Origin: Magnetospirillum sp.
Lineage (GTDB): Bacteria; Pseudomonadota; Alphaproteobacteria; Rhodospirillales; Magnetospirillaceae
Assembly (NCBI GenBank): GCA_020217035.1
Contig: JAIWOG010000076.1
Coordinates: 1-10,000 of the forward strand
DNA length: 10,000 nucleotides
Direction: 5' to 3'
Positions 1 to 7,539 of the stretch are shown piece by piece; positions within the stretch are counted from its first letter, which is position 1, and the number at the start of each line of letters is the position of its first letter. The notes beneath the pieces are model-generated. The model was not told where the DNA came from. It saw only the letters and a list, made by a program, of their open reading frames with translations, and ran no database searches. A program made the translations under genes and the position numbers.

Positions 1-828
1 CACCTGGCCCGGCTCGATGTTATAGACGTTCTTCATGGTCCACTTCAGCGCCACCATGTGGCCGCCATTGTCGCGGACGACGCCCTTGGGCTGGCCGGTG
101 GTGCCCGAGGTGTAAAGGATGTACAGCGGGTCGGTGGCGGCGACCGACACGCATTCCGCCGGCGCCGCCTTGGCCGCCTCGGACCAGTCGATGTCGCGGC
201 CGGCGATCATCTCGGCGGCGACCTGCGGGCGCTGCAAGATGACGGTGTGGGACGGCTTGTGGTCGGCCAGCTCGATGGCGTGGTCCAGCAACGGCTTGTA
301 GGGGATGACGCGGGCGGTCTCGATGCCGCAGCTGGCGGAAACGATGACCTTGGGCTGGGCGTCGTTGATGCGGGTGGCCAATTCGTTCGAGGCGAAGCCG
401 CCGAACACCACCGAATGGACGGCGCCCAGACGGGCGCAGGCCAGCATGGCGACCACCGCTTCGGGGACCATGGGCATGTAGACGATGACGCGGTCGCCCT
501 TGGCCACACCCAGGCCACGCAGCAGGCCGGCGAACTTGGACACCTGATCCTGCAATTCGGCATAGGTGATGGTCCGCACGGTGTCGGTCACCGGGCTGTC
601 GTAAATGATGGCGGCCTGGGCGCCGCGGCCGGTTTCCACGTGGCGGTCCACGGCGTTGTAGCAGGTGTTGACCTCGCCACCGGTGAACCAGCGATAGAAC
701 GGCTTGCGGGAATCATCCAGCACCTTTTCCCAGGGCTTGGTCCAGGTGATGTCCTTGGCGGCTTCTGCCCAGAACCCTTCCGGGTCCTTCAGCGAGCGCT
801 CGTAGGCCAGCTCATACGCGTTGCTCAT
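1..828 (-). CDS. prpE: Propionyl-CoA synthetase-like acyl-CoA ligase, N-terminal part (cut by window edge)
   Basis: Member of the AMP-forming acyl-CoA synthetase (ANL) superfamily. It would activate a short-chain acid, most likely propionate, with ATP and CoA through an acyl-adenylate in the cytoplasm. The 276 visible residues start MSNAYELAYERSLKDPEGFW, the N-terminal cap typical of acetyl/propionyl-CoA synthetases. The adenylate-binding P-loop YTSGTTGQPKG is at residues 239-249 and is followed by VRDNGGHMVALKW. That segment, together with VIPYKPLLDHAIE near 174-186, resembles PrpE/ACSS3-type enzymes more than AcsA; this assignment comes from memory of the families. The start is the ATG at 828, preceded by AGAGGG (839-844) ten bases upstream. 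Family members are about 630 residues, so more than half of the gene, including the C-terminal lysine domain, lies beyond position 1. No other propionate gene is in view. Acetyl-CoA synthetase is the main alternative. Confidence 0.85.
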   Translation of the reverse strand, partial: MSNAYELAYERSLKDPEGFWAEAAKDITWTKPWEKVLDDSRKPFYRWFTGGEVNTCYNAVDRHVETGRGAQAAIIYDSPVTDTVRTITYAELQDQVSKFAGLLRGLGVAKGDRVIVYMPMVPEAVVAMLACARLGAVHSVVFGGFASNELATRINDAQPKVIVSASCGIETARVIPYKPLLDHAIELADHKPSHTVILQRPQVAAEMIAGRDIDWSEAAKAAPAECVSVAATDPLYILYTSGTTGQPKGVVRDNGGHMVALKWTMKNVYNIEPGQV

Positions 829-1053
829 TGGTGGCGTTCCCTCTGCTTAGACGAACTGTTCACGTGGTCGGGGTCCAGCCCCTTCCTTCGCGGCGGCCAA
901 GATGCACCAGTCGCGAAATTTTTGCAAAGCCCCAATCAAGCGAAATGCAATAGAAGGGCAAACAGCGGCAAGCCTGCGCCACAAAATGTCGTCTGAATAC
1001 TGGATTTCGACACCGGAATGCGGAAATAAAACAACCACCCATTACACAAATCG
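829..1053. other. Non-coding upstream region of the acyl-CoA synthetase gene
   Basis: About 225 bases with no convincing gene. Short open frames on both strands here lack Shine-Dalgarno sequences and protein-like composition. The stretch is clearly more A/T-rich than the flanking genes, especially around 911-960 and 1015-1062, which suits a promoter region. It must hold the promoter for the minus-strand synthetase gene, but I could not place -35/-10 boxes with confidence. It contains a perfect TTTGCAAA palindrome at 921-928 and two copies of GCGAAAT, at 913-919 and 940-946, spaced 27 bases apart. Confidence 0.6.
921..928. promoter_or_regulatory. TTTGCAAA palindrome, candidate short-chain acyl-CoA regulator site
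   Basis: A perfect 8-bp palindrome TTTGCAAA lies 93 bp upstream of the synthetase start codon. Regulators of the ScfR family (PccR in Rhodobacter, RamB in actinobacteria) are known to bind TTTGCAAA-type elements near propionate and acetate genes. PccR uses two copies separated by four bases. Only one exact copy is present here. The neighbouring GCGAAAT at 913-919 and the GCGAAATGCAA at 940-950 are at best degenerate partners. The site is seen in the sequence; its function is inferred from its position. Confidence 0.3.
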
Positions 1054-1094
1054 CAAAAACAAGACGCCCGCCAGCCTGCTGGCCGACGGGCGTC
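1053..1094 (-). terminator. Intrinsic terminator of the DUF465 gene
   Basis: Read on the minus strand, a GC-rich hairpin with perfect 8-base outer arms (CGGGCGTC at 1087-1094 pairing with GACGCCCG at 1063-1070, plus-strand spelling) encloses a smaller GCCAG/CTGGC stem. It is followed directly by TTGTTTTTGC (1053-1062). It lies 28 bases past the stop of the minus-strand small gene, as expected for a Rho-independent terminator. On the plus strand there is no T-run, so it acts in one direction only. Confidence 0.8.
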
Positions 1095-1121
1095 ACCATC
1101 AATCAAGCACTCAAGCCAGGG

Positions 1122-1298
1122 TCAATGTGGATTGGCGGCGCTGAAACGGGACAATTCGTCCTTGATGCGCAGTTTTTGCCGTTTCAAGTCGGCGATCTGC
1201 ACCTCGTCGGGCAGGGGGCGGCGTGTTTCCATCTGGATAGCGGAATCAATCGCGGCATGGCGGGCTTTCAAAGACTCGATCCGGTCCTGAAGGCTCAT
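1122..1298 (-). CDS. DUF465 / YdcH-family small protein
   Basis: A 58-residue, highly charged protein starting MSLQDRIESLKARHAAIDSA and ending FSAANPH. The pattern of an N-terminal helix with LKxRHxxID, a central polar turn with RRPLPDE (residues 26-32), then a second helix IADLKRQKLRIKDEL (35-49) is that of the DUF465/YdcH family. These are short helical-hairpin proteins common in proteobacteria with no firmly established function. The start at 1298 is well supported: GGGAGGA lies six or seven bases upstream. A terminator follows the stop at 1054-1094, so the gene is probably a single-gene transcript. It is divergent from ubiX, with a 138-bp gap. No membrane segment or signal peptide is visible. 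Confidence 0.85.
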   Translation of the reverse strand: MSLQDRIESLKARHAAIDSAIQMETRRPLPDEVQIADLKRQKLRIKDELSRFSAANPH

Positions 1299-1331
1299 TA
1301 CAATCCTCCCTGAAGATGGGGTAAGGAGGTT

Positions 1332-1360
1332 AGATTATGACAGCACCCAAGCCCTGTCAG
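1332..1360 (-). promoter_or_regulatory. Candidate sigma70 promoter for the DUF465 gene
   Basis: On the minus strand CTGACA (1355-1360) matches the -35 consensus at five of six positions. It is followed either after 17 bases by TAATCT (1332-1337) or after 15 bases by CATAAT (1334-1339, five of six matches to TATAAT). Neither combination is ideal in both spacing and sequence. The placement fits a short leader before the ATG at 1298. An inverted repeat TGACAG-N10-CTGTCA (1338-1359) occupies the spacer. Consensus matching by eye only. Confidence 0.4.
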
Positions 1361-1436
1361 CAAAAAAATTGCGTTTTATGACCTATCGAGCCTGCGAAGG
1401 CAACCCACTTTCTTGCCGTGGCGGAGAATAATTCAC

Positions 1437-2003
1437 ATGAGCGTCATCCCCAGCCGTTTGGTCGTCGGAATCAGCGGCGCCTCGGGCATCGTCTACGGCA
1501 TCTCCGCCCTGAAAGCCCTGCGCCGGATGGGGGTGGAAACCCATTTGGTGGTCAGCAGGGCGGCCGAGATCACCCTGGCCCACGAAACCAGCGTGAAGGT
1601 GGCCGAATTGCGGGCCATGGCCGATCATTGGCACAAGCCAGACGACATCGCCGCGGCGCCTGCTTCCGGGTCGTTCCGCACTTTGGGCATGCTGGTGGCG
1701 CCCTGTTCGATCCGCACCATGAGCGAGATCGCCAGCGGCGTCACCACCTCGCTGCTGACGCGGGCCGCCGACGTCACCTTGAAGGAACGCCGCCGCCTGG
1801 TGCTGATGGTGCGCGAATCGCCGCTGCACACGGGGCATCTGCGCACCATGCTGGCATTGTCGGAAATGGGCGCGGTGATCGCGCCGCCGCTGCCAGCCTT
1901 CTACGCCAAGCCGCAAAGCCTGGACGACATGGTGGAACACAGCGTCGGCCGCGCCCTGGACCTGTTCGGCCTGGACAGCGGGATCACCCGCTGGGGGGAA
2001 TGA
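1437..2003 (+). CDS. ubiX: Flavin prenyltransferase UbiX
   Basis: Makes prenylated FMN from FMN and dimethylallyl (mono)phosphate. The product is the cofactor of the UbiD decarboxylase in ubiquinone synthesis and of related decarboxylases. The 188-residue product has the usual family length and aligns by eye along its whole length with E. coli UbiX. Visible signatures are the FMN-binding GISGASG (residues 11-17), the GSFxTLGM..PCSIRT block (78-94), LLTRAADVTLKERR (107-120) and VRESPLHxGHLR (125-136). Residues equivalent to the catalytic or substrate-binding set in characterised UbiX are present: E50, K117, E127, Y156 and R172. The ATG at 1437 gives the family N-terminus; the weak GGAG lies about ten bases upstream, and an in-frame TTG at 1413 is less likely. 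Its last 20 bases overlap the convergent dioxygenase gene. No ubiD is in the window. Confidence 0.95.
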   Translation: MSVIPSRLVVGISGASGIVYGISALKALRRMGVETHLVVSRAAEITLAHETSVKVAELRAMADHWHKPDDIAAAPASGSFRTLGMLVAPCSIRTMSEIASGVTTSLLTRAADVTLKERRRLVLMVRESPLHTGHLRTMLALSEMGAVIAPPLPAFYAKPQSLDDMVEHSVGRALDLFGLDSGITRWGE

Positions 2004-2772
2004 CCTGACAGCCCCCCCAGGCGAAGGCATCCATGGCGATCACCCCATGTTCCACCGAATGGTGAAGCCGGCGCCCTTGTGTCCCTCCTGCCCCGGCGGC
2101 GACGAACAGCGGCATCAAATGTTCGTCGCTGGGGTGGTTTTGCACCGCATAGGGGGCTTGCCGTCGGTAATCCTCCAGGGCCGGCCGGTCGCCGGCCTCG
2201 ACCTTCTCCGACAGCCAATGGGTGAAGGCGGACACCCATTCCAAGGCCGGAACATCCCGAGGCTGACCGGAAAAGGCTTGCAGGTTGTGGGTGGCGCAAC
2301 CGCTGGCCACCAACAACACGTCCTTGTCCAGCAAAGGCGCCAGACGACGGCCGAACTCCCAATGATCGTGCGGCGTCCCCTGGCGTGACACCGAAACCGG
2401 CACCACGGCGACGTCGGCTTCGGGCCACATCAACTTGGCCACGGTCCAAATGCCGTGATCCAGCCCCCGCCCCGCCATCAGCTTGGCGCCGGTGGTTTGC
2501 GCCAGTTTGGCCGCCACATCGGGCGCCCCCGACGCTGGATATCGCATGTCGTAAAGCGGCGGCGGAAAGCCGAAGAAATCGTGGATGGTGCGGGGCTGGG
2601 TGGCGGCGCCCACGGCAAAACCGTCGCTTTGCCAATGGGCCGACACCGCCAACACCGTTTTGGGACGCGGCAGGCTTTGCCCCAATTGGCCCAGGAAGCG
2701 GCTGGCCGAAGACGCTTCCAAGGCGATCATGGGCGAGCCATGGGACAGGAACAGCGTCTTCGGCGCATCCAT
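1984..2772 (-). CDS. DODA-type extradiol ring-cleavage dioxygenase (4,5-DOPA dioxygenase family, YgiD-like)
   Basis: A 262-residue member of the LigB/DODA superfamily, which opens catechol-type rings using a single metal ion. YgiD-type proteins are usually of this length. Family motifs in order: LFLSHGSP (H11), AVSAHWQ (H46), FFGFPPPLYDMRYPA (66-80), GLDHGIW (H106), VASGCATHNL (H162) and the C-terminal HHSVEHGVIAMDAFAWG (237-253). H11, H46 and H218 or H162 are the likely metal and acid-base histidines by family comparison. The true substrate cannot be read from the sequence. The ATG at 2772 is chosen because AAGGAGA lies seven bases upstream and the protein then begins MDAPKTLFLSHGSP. It follows doxX with two bases between, so the pair is surely co-transcribed and probably controlled by the divergent LysR protein. 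The 3' end overlaps ubiX by 20 bp on the opposite strand. Confidence 0.9.
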   Translation of the reverse strand: MDAPKTLFLSHGSPMIALEASSASRFLGQLGQSLPRPKTVLAVSAHWQSDGFAVGAATQPRTIHDFFGFPPPLYDMRYPASGAPDVAAKLAQTTGAKLMAGRGLDHGIWTVAKLMWPEADVAVVPVSVSRQGTPHDHWEFGRRLAPLLDKDVLLVASGCATHNLQAFSGQPRDVPALEWVSAFTHWLSEKVEAGDRPALEDYRRQAPYAVQNHPSDEHLMPLFVAAGAGGTQGRRLHHSVEHGVIAMDAFAWGGCQVIPPSG

Positions 2773-2774
2773 GA

Positions 2775-3245
2775 TCAGATCTCCTTGCCGATCAGATGAT
2801 CGACCGAGTAACGGCCGCCGCCCTTGACGGCATAGGCCAAGGTGACGATGGCCCACAACAGCGGGTATTCGAAGCCGCCGGCGGTCCAGAAAAAGCCCTT
2901 GCCCAGATGCACCTGGAACGCCGCCACCAGCAGCAAACCGGTGGCCAGCGCCGCCGCCGGACGGGTCAGCAGCCCCAAGGCCAAGGCCAGGCCGCCGAAG
3001 AACTCGATCAGACCGGCGATGGTGGCGATGCCGGCCGGCAGGCCCAGCTTGGCCTGGAAGAACTGTTCGGTGGCTTCCAGACCATAGCCGCCGAACAGGC
3101 CGAACAGCTTCTGGGCGCCGTGGGGCACCAGGAACAGACCGGCCGCCGCCCGCACCAGCGGATCGGCCAGCGGCGACAAGGTTTCATAGATTGGGGTCAG
3201 GGCGGGAACGACGGCAGCGGAAGAACGCAGGGTTTGGGTGCTCAT
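2775..3245 (-). CDS. DoxX family membrane protein
   Basis: A 156-residue integral membrane protein of the DoxX/DoxD-like family. The segment LVRAAAGLFLVPHGAQKLFGLFGG (residues 30-53) is the family hallmark, with the conserved H-G-x-QK-LFG core. About four membrane helices can be seen, near 30-50, 72-92, 96-114 and 127-144. They are separated by a short loop carrying GLxATEQFF and by HLGKGFFWTAGGFEYPLL. DoxX proteins are poorly defined; some act with quinone-linked or thiol-redox systems, and many sit beside aromatic-ring enzymes or pirins. The start ATG at 3245 has GGAGA seven bases upstream. It is the first gene of an operon with the dioxygenase (two-base gap) and is divergent from the lysR gene. 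A redox or detoxification role is inferred from this context. Confidence 0.88.
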   Translation of the reverse strand: MSTQTLRSSAAVVPALTPIYETLSPLADPLVRAAAGLFLVPHGAQKLFGLFGGYGLEATEQFFQAKLGLPAGIATIAGLIEFFGGLALALGLLTRPAAALATGLLLVAAFQVHLGKGFFWTAGGFEYPLLWAIVTLAYAVKGGGRYSVDHLIGKEI

Positions 3246-3300
3246 GGGATGATCTCCGACAGGAATGAAGCTGTCGTGAAGATGCGCCTTTGCGCCTAAG

Positions 3301-3350
3301 GCAACAATTATCTATATTGTCGAAACACTGTTGCTGAATAGTAGACAATC
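3301..3350. promoter_or_regulatory. Nested inverted repeats, probable LysR-type operator/promoter
   Basis: The doxX-lysR intergenic region holds three overlapping dyads just before the lysR start: ACAAT-N7-ATTGT (3304-3320), GCAACA/TGTTGC (3301-3306 with 3329-3334) and ATTGTC/GACAAT (3316-3321 with 3344-3349). The first has the T-N11-A spacing and A/T-rich centre expected of a LysR-type binding site. GATAAT on the minus strand (3307-3312) could be the doxX -10 box, though no good -35 is visible. The lysR ATG at 3351 has no recognisable Shine-Dalgarno sequence. Confidence 0.6.
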
Positions 3351-4250
3351 ATGGACCAATTGGCCGCCCTGACAGCCTTTGTCGCCACCGTGGAAGCCGG
3401 CGGCTTCAGCCCGGCCGCCCGGCGTCTGGGGGTGTCGAAATCCCTGCTCAGCCGACAGGTCGCGCATTTGGAAGCGGAATTGGGGGTGCGCCTGCTGCAA
3501 CGGACCACCAGACGCCTGTCCCCCACCGAAGCCGGCGAATTGTATTTCCAGCGGGCCCAGCGCATTTTACAGGATCTCGAGGAAGCGGCCTCGGAAGTGG
3601 GGCAATTGCAGACCGCGCCACGCGGCAAGTTGCGGGTCAGCGCGCCCATGTCGTTCGGCGTCCTTCATTTGGCCCCGGCCCTGCCGAAATTCCTGGAATC
3701 CTGCCCGGAGCTTGAGTTGGAACTTTCGCTGAGCGACCGTTTCGTCGATTTGATCGAAGAAGGAATCGACGTCGCCGTGCGCATCGGCCGGCTGGCCGAT
3801 TCCACCCTGATCGCCCGCCATGTCGCCCCCATCCGGCGTGTCGTCTGCGCCAGCCCGGCCTATCTGGCCCGCTGCGGCGTCCCAAGCCACCCCGCCGAAT
3901 TGGTCGCCCATGCCGGCCTCAGCCATCTGGGCATGGGACCGACAGAGTGGCGCTTCGTCGTCGATGGCAAACCCGAAACCGTGCGGGTGCAATCGCGGCT
4001 GAGCGCCGGCAACGGCGAAGCCTTGCGCATATTGGCCCTGGCGGGATTGGGCCTGGTCTACCTGCCGACATTCTTCGTTGGCGACGACATCCGCGACGGC
4101 ACGTTGGTGCCGGTTCTGGAACAATACGTGCCGCAAGACAGCGCCCTTTACGGCGTCTATCCGCACAGCCGTCATCTGTCGGCCAAGGTCCGCGCCTTCC
4201 TGGACTTCCTGTGCTGCCAATTCGGCCCCGAGCCGCCTTGGGATAGATGA
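3351..4250 (+). CDS. LysR family transcriptional regulator
   Basis: A 299-residue LysR-type regulator of standard length. The N-terminal winged helix-turn-helix spans residues 1-60, with the recognition region FSPAARRLGVSKSLLSRQVAHLE (19-41) and the wing LLQRTTRRLSPTEAG (48-62). A linker helix follows, and then the periplasmic-binding-protein-like effector domain from about residue 90 (GKLRVSAPMSFG) to the end. The effector domain shows DLIEEGIDVAVRIGRL and ALAGLGLVYLPTF, which place it in the large LTTR subgroup near CrgA/AaeR-like regulators. The start lies 105 bp from the divergent doxX start, so control of the doxX-dioxygenase operon and of itself is the natural reading. There is no clear ribosome-binding site, which suggests weak or leaderless translation. 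The stop is one base from the convergent mipZ stop. The inducer is unknown. Confidence 0.93.
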   Translation: MDQLAALTAFVATVEAGGFSPAARRLGVSKSLLSRQVAHLEAELGVRLLQRTTRRLSPTEAGELYFQRAQRILQDLEEAASEVGQLQTAPRGKLRVSAPMSFGVLHLAPALPKFLESCPELELELSLSDRFVDLIEEGIDVAVRIGRLADSTLIARHVAPIRRVVCASPAYLARCGVPSHPAELVAHAGLSHLGMGPTEWRFVVDGKPETVRVQSRLSAGNGEALRILALAGLGLVYLPTFFVGDDIRDGTLVPVLEQYVPQDSALYGVYPHSRHLSAKVRAFLDFLCCQFGPEPPWDR

Positions 4251-4251
4251 G

Positions 4252-5085
4252 TTACAACCGATCCAGGCGTTCGTTGACCTTGGGCAGCCACAGGCTGCGC
4301 AGCAGCGACAACACCTCTTCACGGGCGGCCTGGTTGGATTTGCCACCGCCCAGGTCGATGCCGGCCTGCTCCATGTCCAGCACCGTCAGCCCCCACAGGA
4401 ACAGATAGCGATAGATCACCCGCTCGCCGAAGCCGTCGGCCAGGCGGAACCCCAGGACCTTGCTCATGCGTGGCAGGATTTCGGCCATTTTCTGCTTGTT
4501 GCGGTCGGTCAAAGCCGACAAGCGCGAACGGGTGACCAGCCAGTCGATGCCCGAACGGTGGGCGGCACGGCGTTCCCTGCGCAATTCCCACACCAGGGTG
4601 GAATAGACCCCACCCGCCTGCAATTGCCAGCTGACCGGGTCCAGACGTCCCAACAGGTCAAGGTCCAACAAGGAATCGTTGATGGGCGTGATCAAGGTGT
4701 CGGCGTGAACATGGGCGTGACGGGCCAGGGCCACGTCGGAGCCCGGGCAGTCGATGACGACGAAGTCGTTGTGTCCGGCCAGATGCCCCAGCAAACCGGC
4801 GAGGCCGGCCTTTTCCTGAGCGGCGGCTTGGGCTTTCAGTTCGGCGCTGGAAGGTTGCATCACCACCATGGTCGGCGTCGGCAGGTCGATACCGCTGCGT
4901 TCCATCCAGGCGCGACGGTTGGAAAAATAGCGCCCCAGGCTTTGCTGTCGATGGTCCAGGTCGATGCAGCCGACCTTGAACCCCAGACGCAGCAATCCCA
5001 CCGCCACATGCATGGACACCGTGGTCTTGCCGCACCCGCCCTTTTCGTTGCCGACGACGATGATGTGGGCGGCCCGCCCCGACAT
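4252..5085 (-). CDS. mipZ: MipZ-like ParA family ATPase (division-site positioning)
   Basis: A 277-residue deviant-Walker ParA/MinD ATPase. In alphaproteobacteria, MipZ binds ParB near the poles, forms a gradient on the nucleoid and blocks FtsZ assembly away from midcell. The signature KGGCGKTT (residues 15-22, deviant Walker A with K15 and K20) is followed by IDLDHRQ (41-47) and FVVIDCPGSD (108-117, Walker B). MipZ-specific resemblance includes the Y/FFxNRRAW motif (53-60), TPxNDSxxDxDxLGxxDPV, YSxxVWExRxxR, IDWxVxRxRL and RVIYRxLFxxGLTxLD. These match my memory of Caulobacter MipZ along most of its length. The ATG at 5085 is preferred (AGGA seven bases upstream); an in-frame ATG at 5115 would add ten polar residues but has no ribosome-binding site. 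No parB is in view. It diverges from the sensor kinase gene. Confidence 0.9.
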   Translation of the reverse strand: MSGRAAHIIVVGNEKGGCGKTTVSMHVAVGLLRLGFKVGCIDLDHRQQSLGRYFSNRRAWMERSGIDLPTPTMVVMQPSSAELKAQAAAQEKAGLAGLLGHLAGHNDFVVIDCPGSDVALARHAHVHADTLITPINDSLLDLDLLGRLDPVSWQLQAGGVYSTLVWELRRERRAAHRSGIDWLVTRSRLSALTDRNKQKMAEILPRMSKVLGFRLADGFGERVIYRYLFLWGLTVLDMEQAGIDLGGGKSNQAAREEVLSLLRSLWLPKVNERLDRL

Positions 5086-5163
5086 GACTTGATCCTGTCT
5101 TTGTTGCCGGGGCATGCTACACCATCTTCGTCACCTCTCAATCCCCTGCCGCGAAGGTCCGCC

Positions 5164-7002
<1,839 letters not shown>

Positions 7003-7050
7003 AAGCGATTATCAAGCCAGCATCAAGGGACATTAGACGGGGGAACCACC

Positions 7051-7425
7051 ATGAGCCGCATCCTGATCGTCGAAGACACGCCCCTGATGCGTGACACCCT
7101 GGTGGACGTGCTGGGCGAGTTGGGGCACCAGGCGGTCACCGCCGAGAACGGTGCCGAAGCGGTGGAAATGATCGCCGCCGGCCATGCCTTCGACATCATC
7201 GTCACCGACATCATCATGCCCGAGATGGACGGCATCGAGGCCATCCTGGAAATCCAGACCATGTGCCCCGAAACCCCGATCATCGCCATTTCCGGCGGCA
7301 GCGCCCGCCTGGAAAAGGCCGCCGGCCTGGACACCGCCAAGCGCTTGGGTGCGGTGGCGGTGCTGGAAAAGCCGTTCGAGGTTGACGCCCTGGTCGCGGC
7401 CCTGGCGATGGCGGAAAACCGCTAA
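7051..7425 (+). CDS. Single-domain response regulator (CheY-like receiver)
   Basis: A 124-residue stand-alone receiver domain. All catalytic positions are intact: acidic pair E8/D9 in LIVEDT, phospho-acceptor D53 in VTDIIMPEMDG, S81 in the AISGG switch position, and K107 in LEKPF. There is no output domain, so it must act through protein-protein contact or as a phosphorelay intermediate. The start ATG at 7051 is preceded by GGGGGAA. It lies 48 bp after the PAS kinase on the same strand and shares its terminator, so the kinase is the likely phosphodonor. The type resembles the receiver domains normally fused to the C-terminus of hybrid kinases of this class, so this pair may be a split hybrid kinase; that is inference. 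Confidence 0.93.
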   Translation: MSRILIVEDTPLMRDTLVDVLGELGHQAVTAENGAEAVEMIAAGHAFDIIVTDIIMPEMDGIEAILEIQTMCPETPIIAISGGSARLEKAAGLDTAKRLGAVAVLEKPFEVDALVAALAMAENR

Positions 7426-7430
7426 CCCTT

Positions 7431-7469
7431 AGACTTGATTCAGCCAAAGCGGAAACAAGTCTCGTTTTT
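7431..7469 (+). terminator. Intrinsic terminator of the kinase-receiver operon
   Basis: Perfect 7-base arms AGACTTG (7431-7437) and CAAGTCT (7456-7462), with extra inner pairing possible (TTC with GAA, GC with GC), are followed by CG and TTTTT (7465-7469). The stem starts five bases after the receiver stop codon. The long loop makes it weaker than a classic terminator, but position and T-run agree. Confidence 0.7.
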
Positions 7470-7488
7470 AAAATGGCCCGTTCCGGGC
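7466..7488 (-). terminator. Intrinsic terminator facing the opposite operon
   Basis: Read on the minus strand, a tight hairpin GCCCG-GAA-CGGGC (7476-7488) is followed by CATTTTAAAAAC. The T4 is supplied by the complement of the same T5A4 block that ends the plus-strand terminator. It lies about 50 bases past the stop of the 342-residue minus-strand gene. The stem has only five perfect pairs, so confidence is moderate. Confidence 0.5.
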
Positions 7489-7514
7489 TGCTCAATCGCC
7501 GCTCGGGCTGATCT

Positions 7515-7539
7515 CATATTCACGCTTCGCGTGAATATG
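7515..7539. repeat. Perfect 25-base palindrome (11-bp stem, 3-base loop)
   Basis: Arms CATATTCACGC (7515-7525) and GCGTGAATATG (7529-7539) are exact reverse complements around TTC. The stem touches the TAG stop (7540-7542) of the minus-strand gene. There is no T-run on either side, so it is not a classic terminator. It could be an mRNA 3'-end stabilising hairpin, part of a two-hairpin terminator with 7476-7488, or a dispersed repeat. Its A/T content is higher than that of the flanking sequence. Confidence 0.85.

Noticed and set aside
58..996. Long plus-strand frame opposite the acyl-CoA synthetase
   Set aside because: It is the antisense shadow of the synthetase gene; its Gly/His/Asp-rich low-complexity product is typical of reverse-strand reading of high-GC genes, and the minus-strand frame has the P-loop and ribosome site.
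847..1102. Short minus-strand frames between the synthetase and the DUF465 gene
   Set aside because: No ribosome-binding sites, composition unlike protein, and they span an A/T-rich promoter-like region and run up to the terminator.
3283..3297. Tandem TGCGCCT repeat (3283-3289 and 3291-3297) in the doxX upstream region
   Set aside because: Two 7-base copies in GC-rich sequence could be chance; not placed relative to a promoter and weaker than the nested dyads beside it.
4078..5163. Upstream in-frame extension of the kinase gene over mipZ
   Set aside because: The frame is open by chance across the antisense of mipZ. The ATG at 5164 has a ribosome site and begins a plausible protein, and the extension shows no domain.
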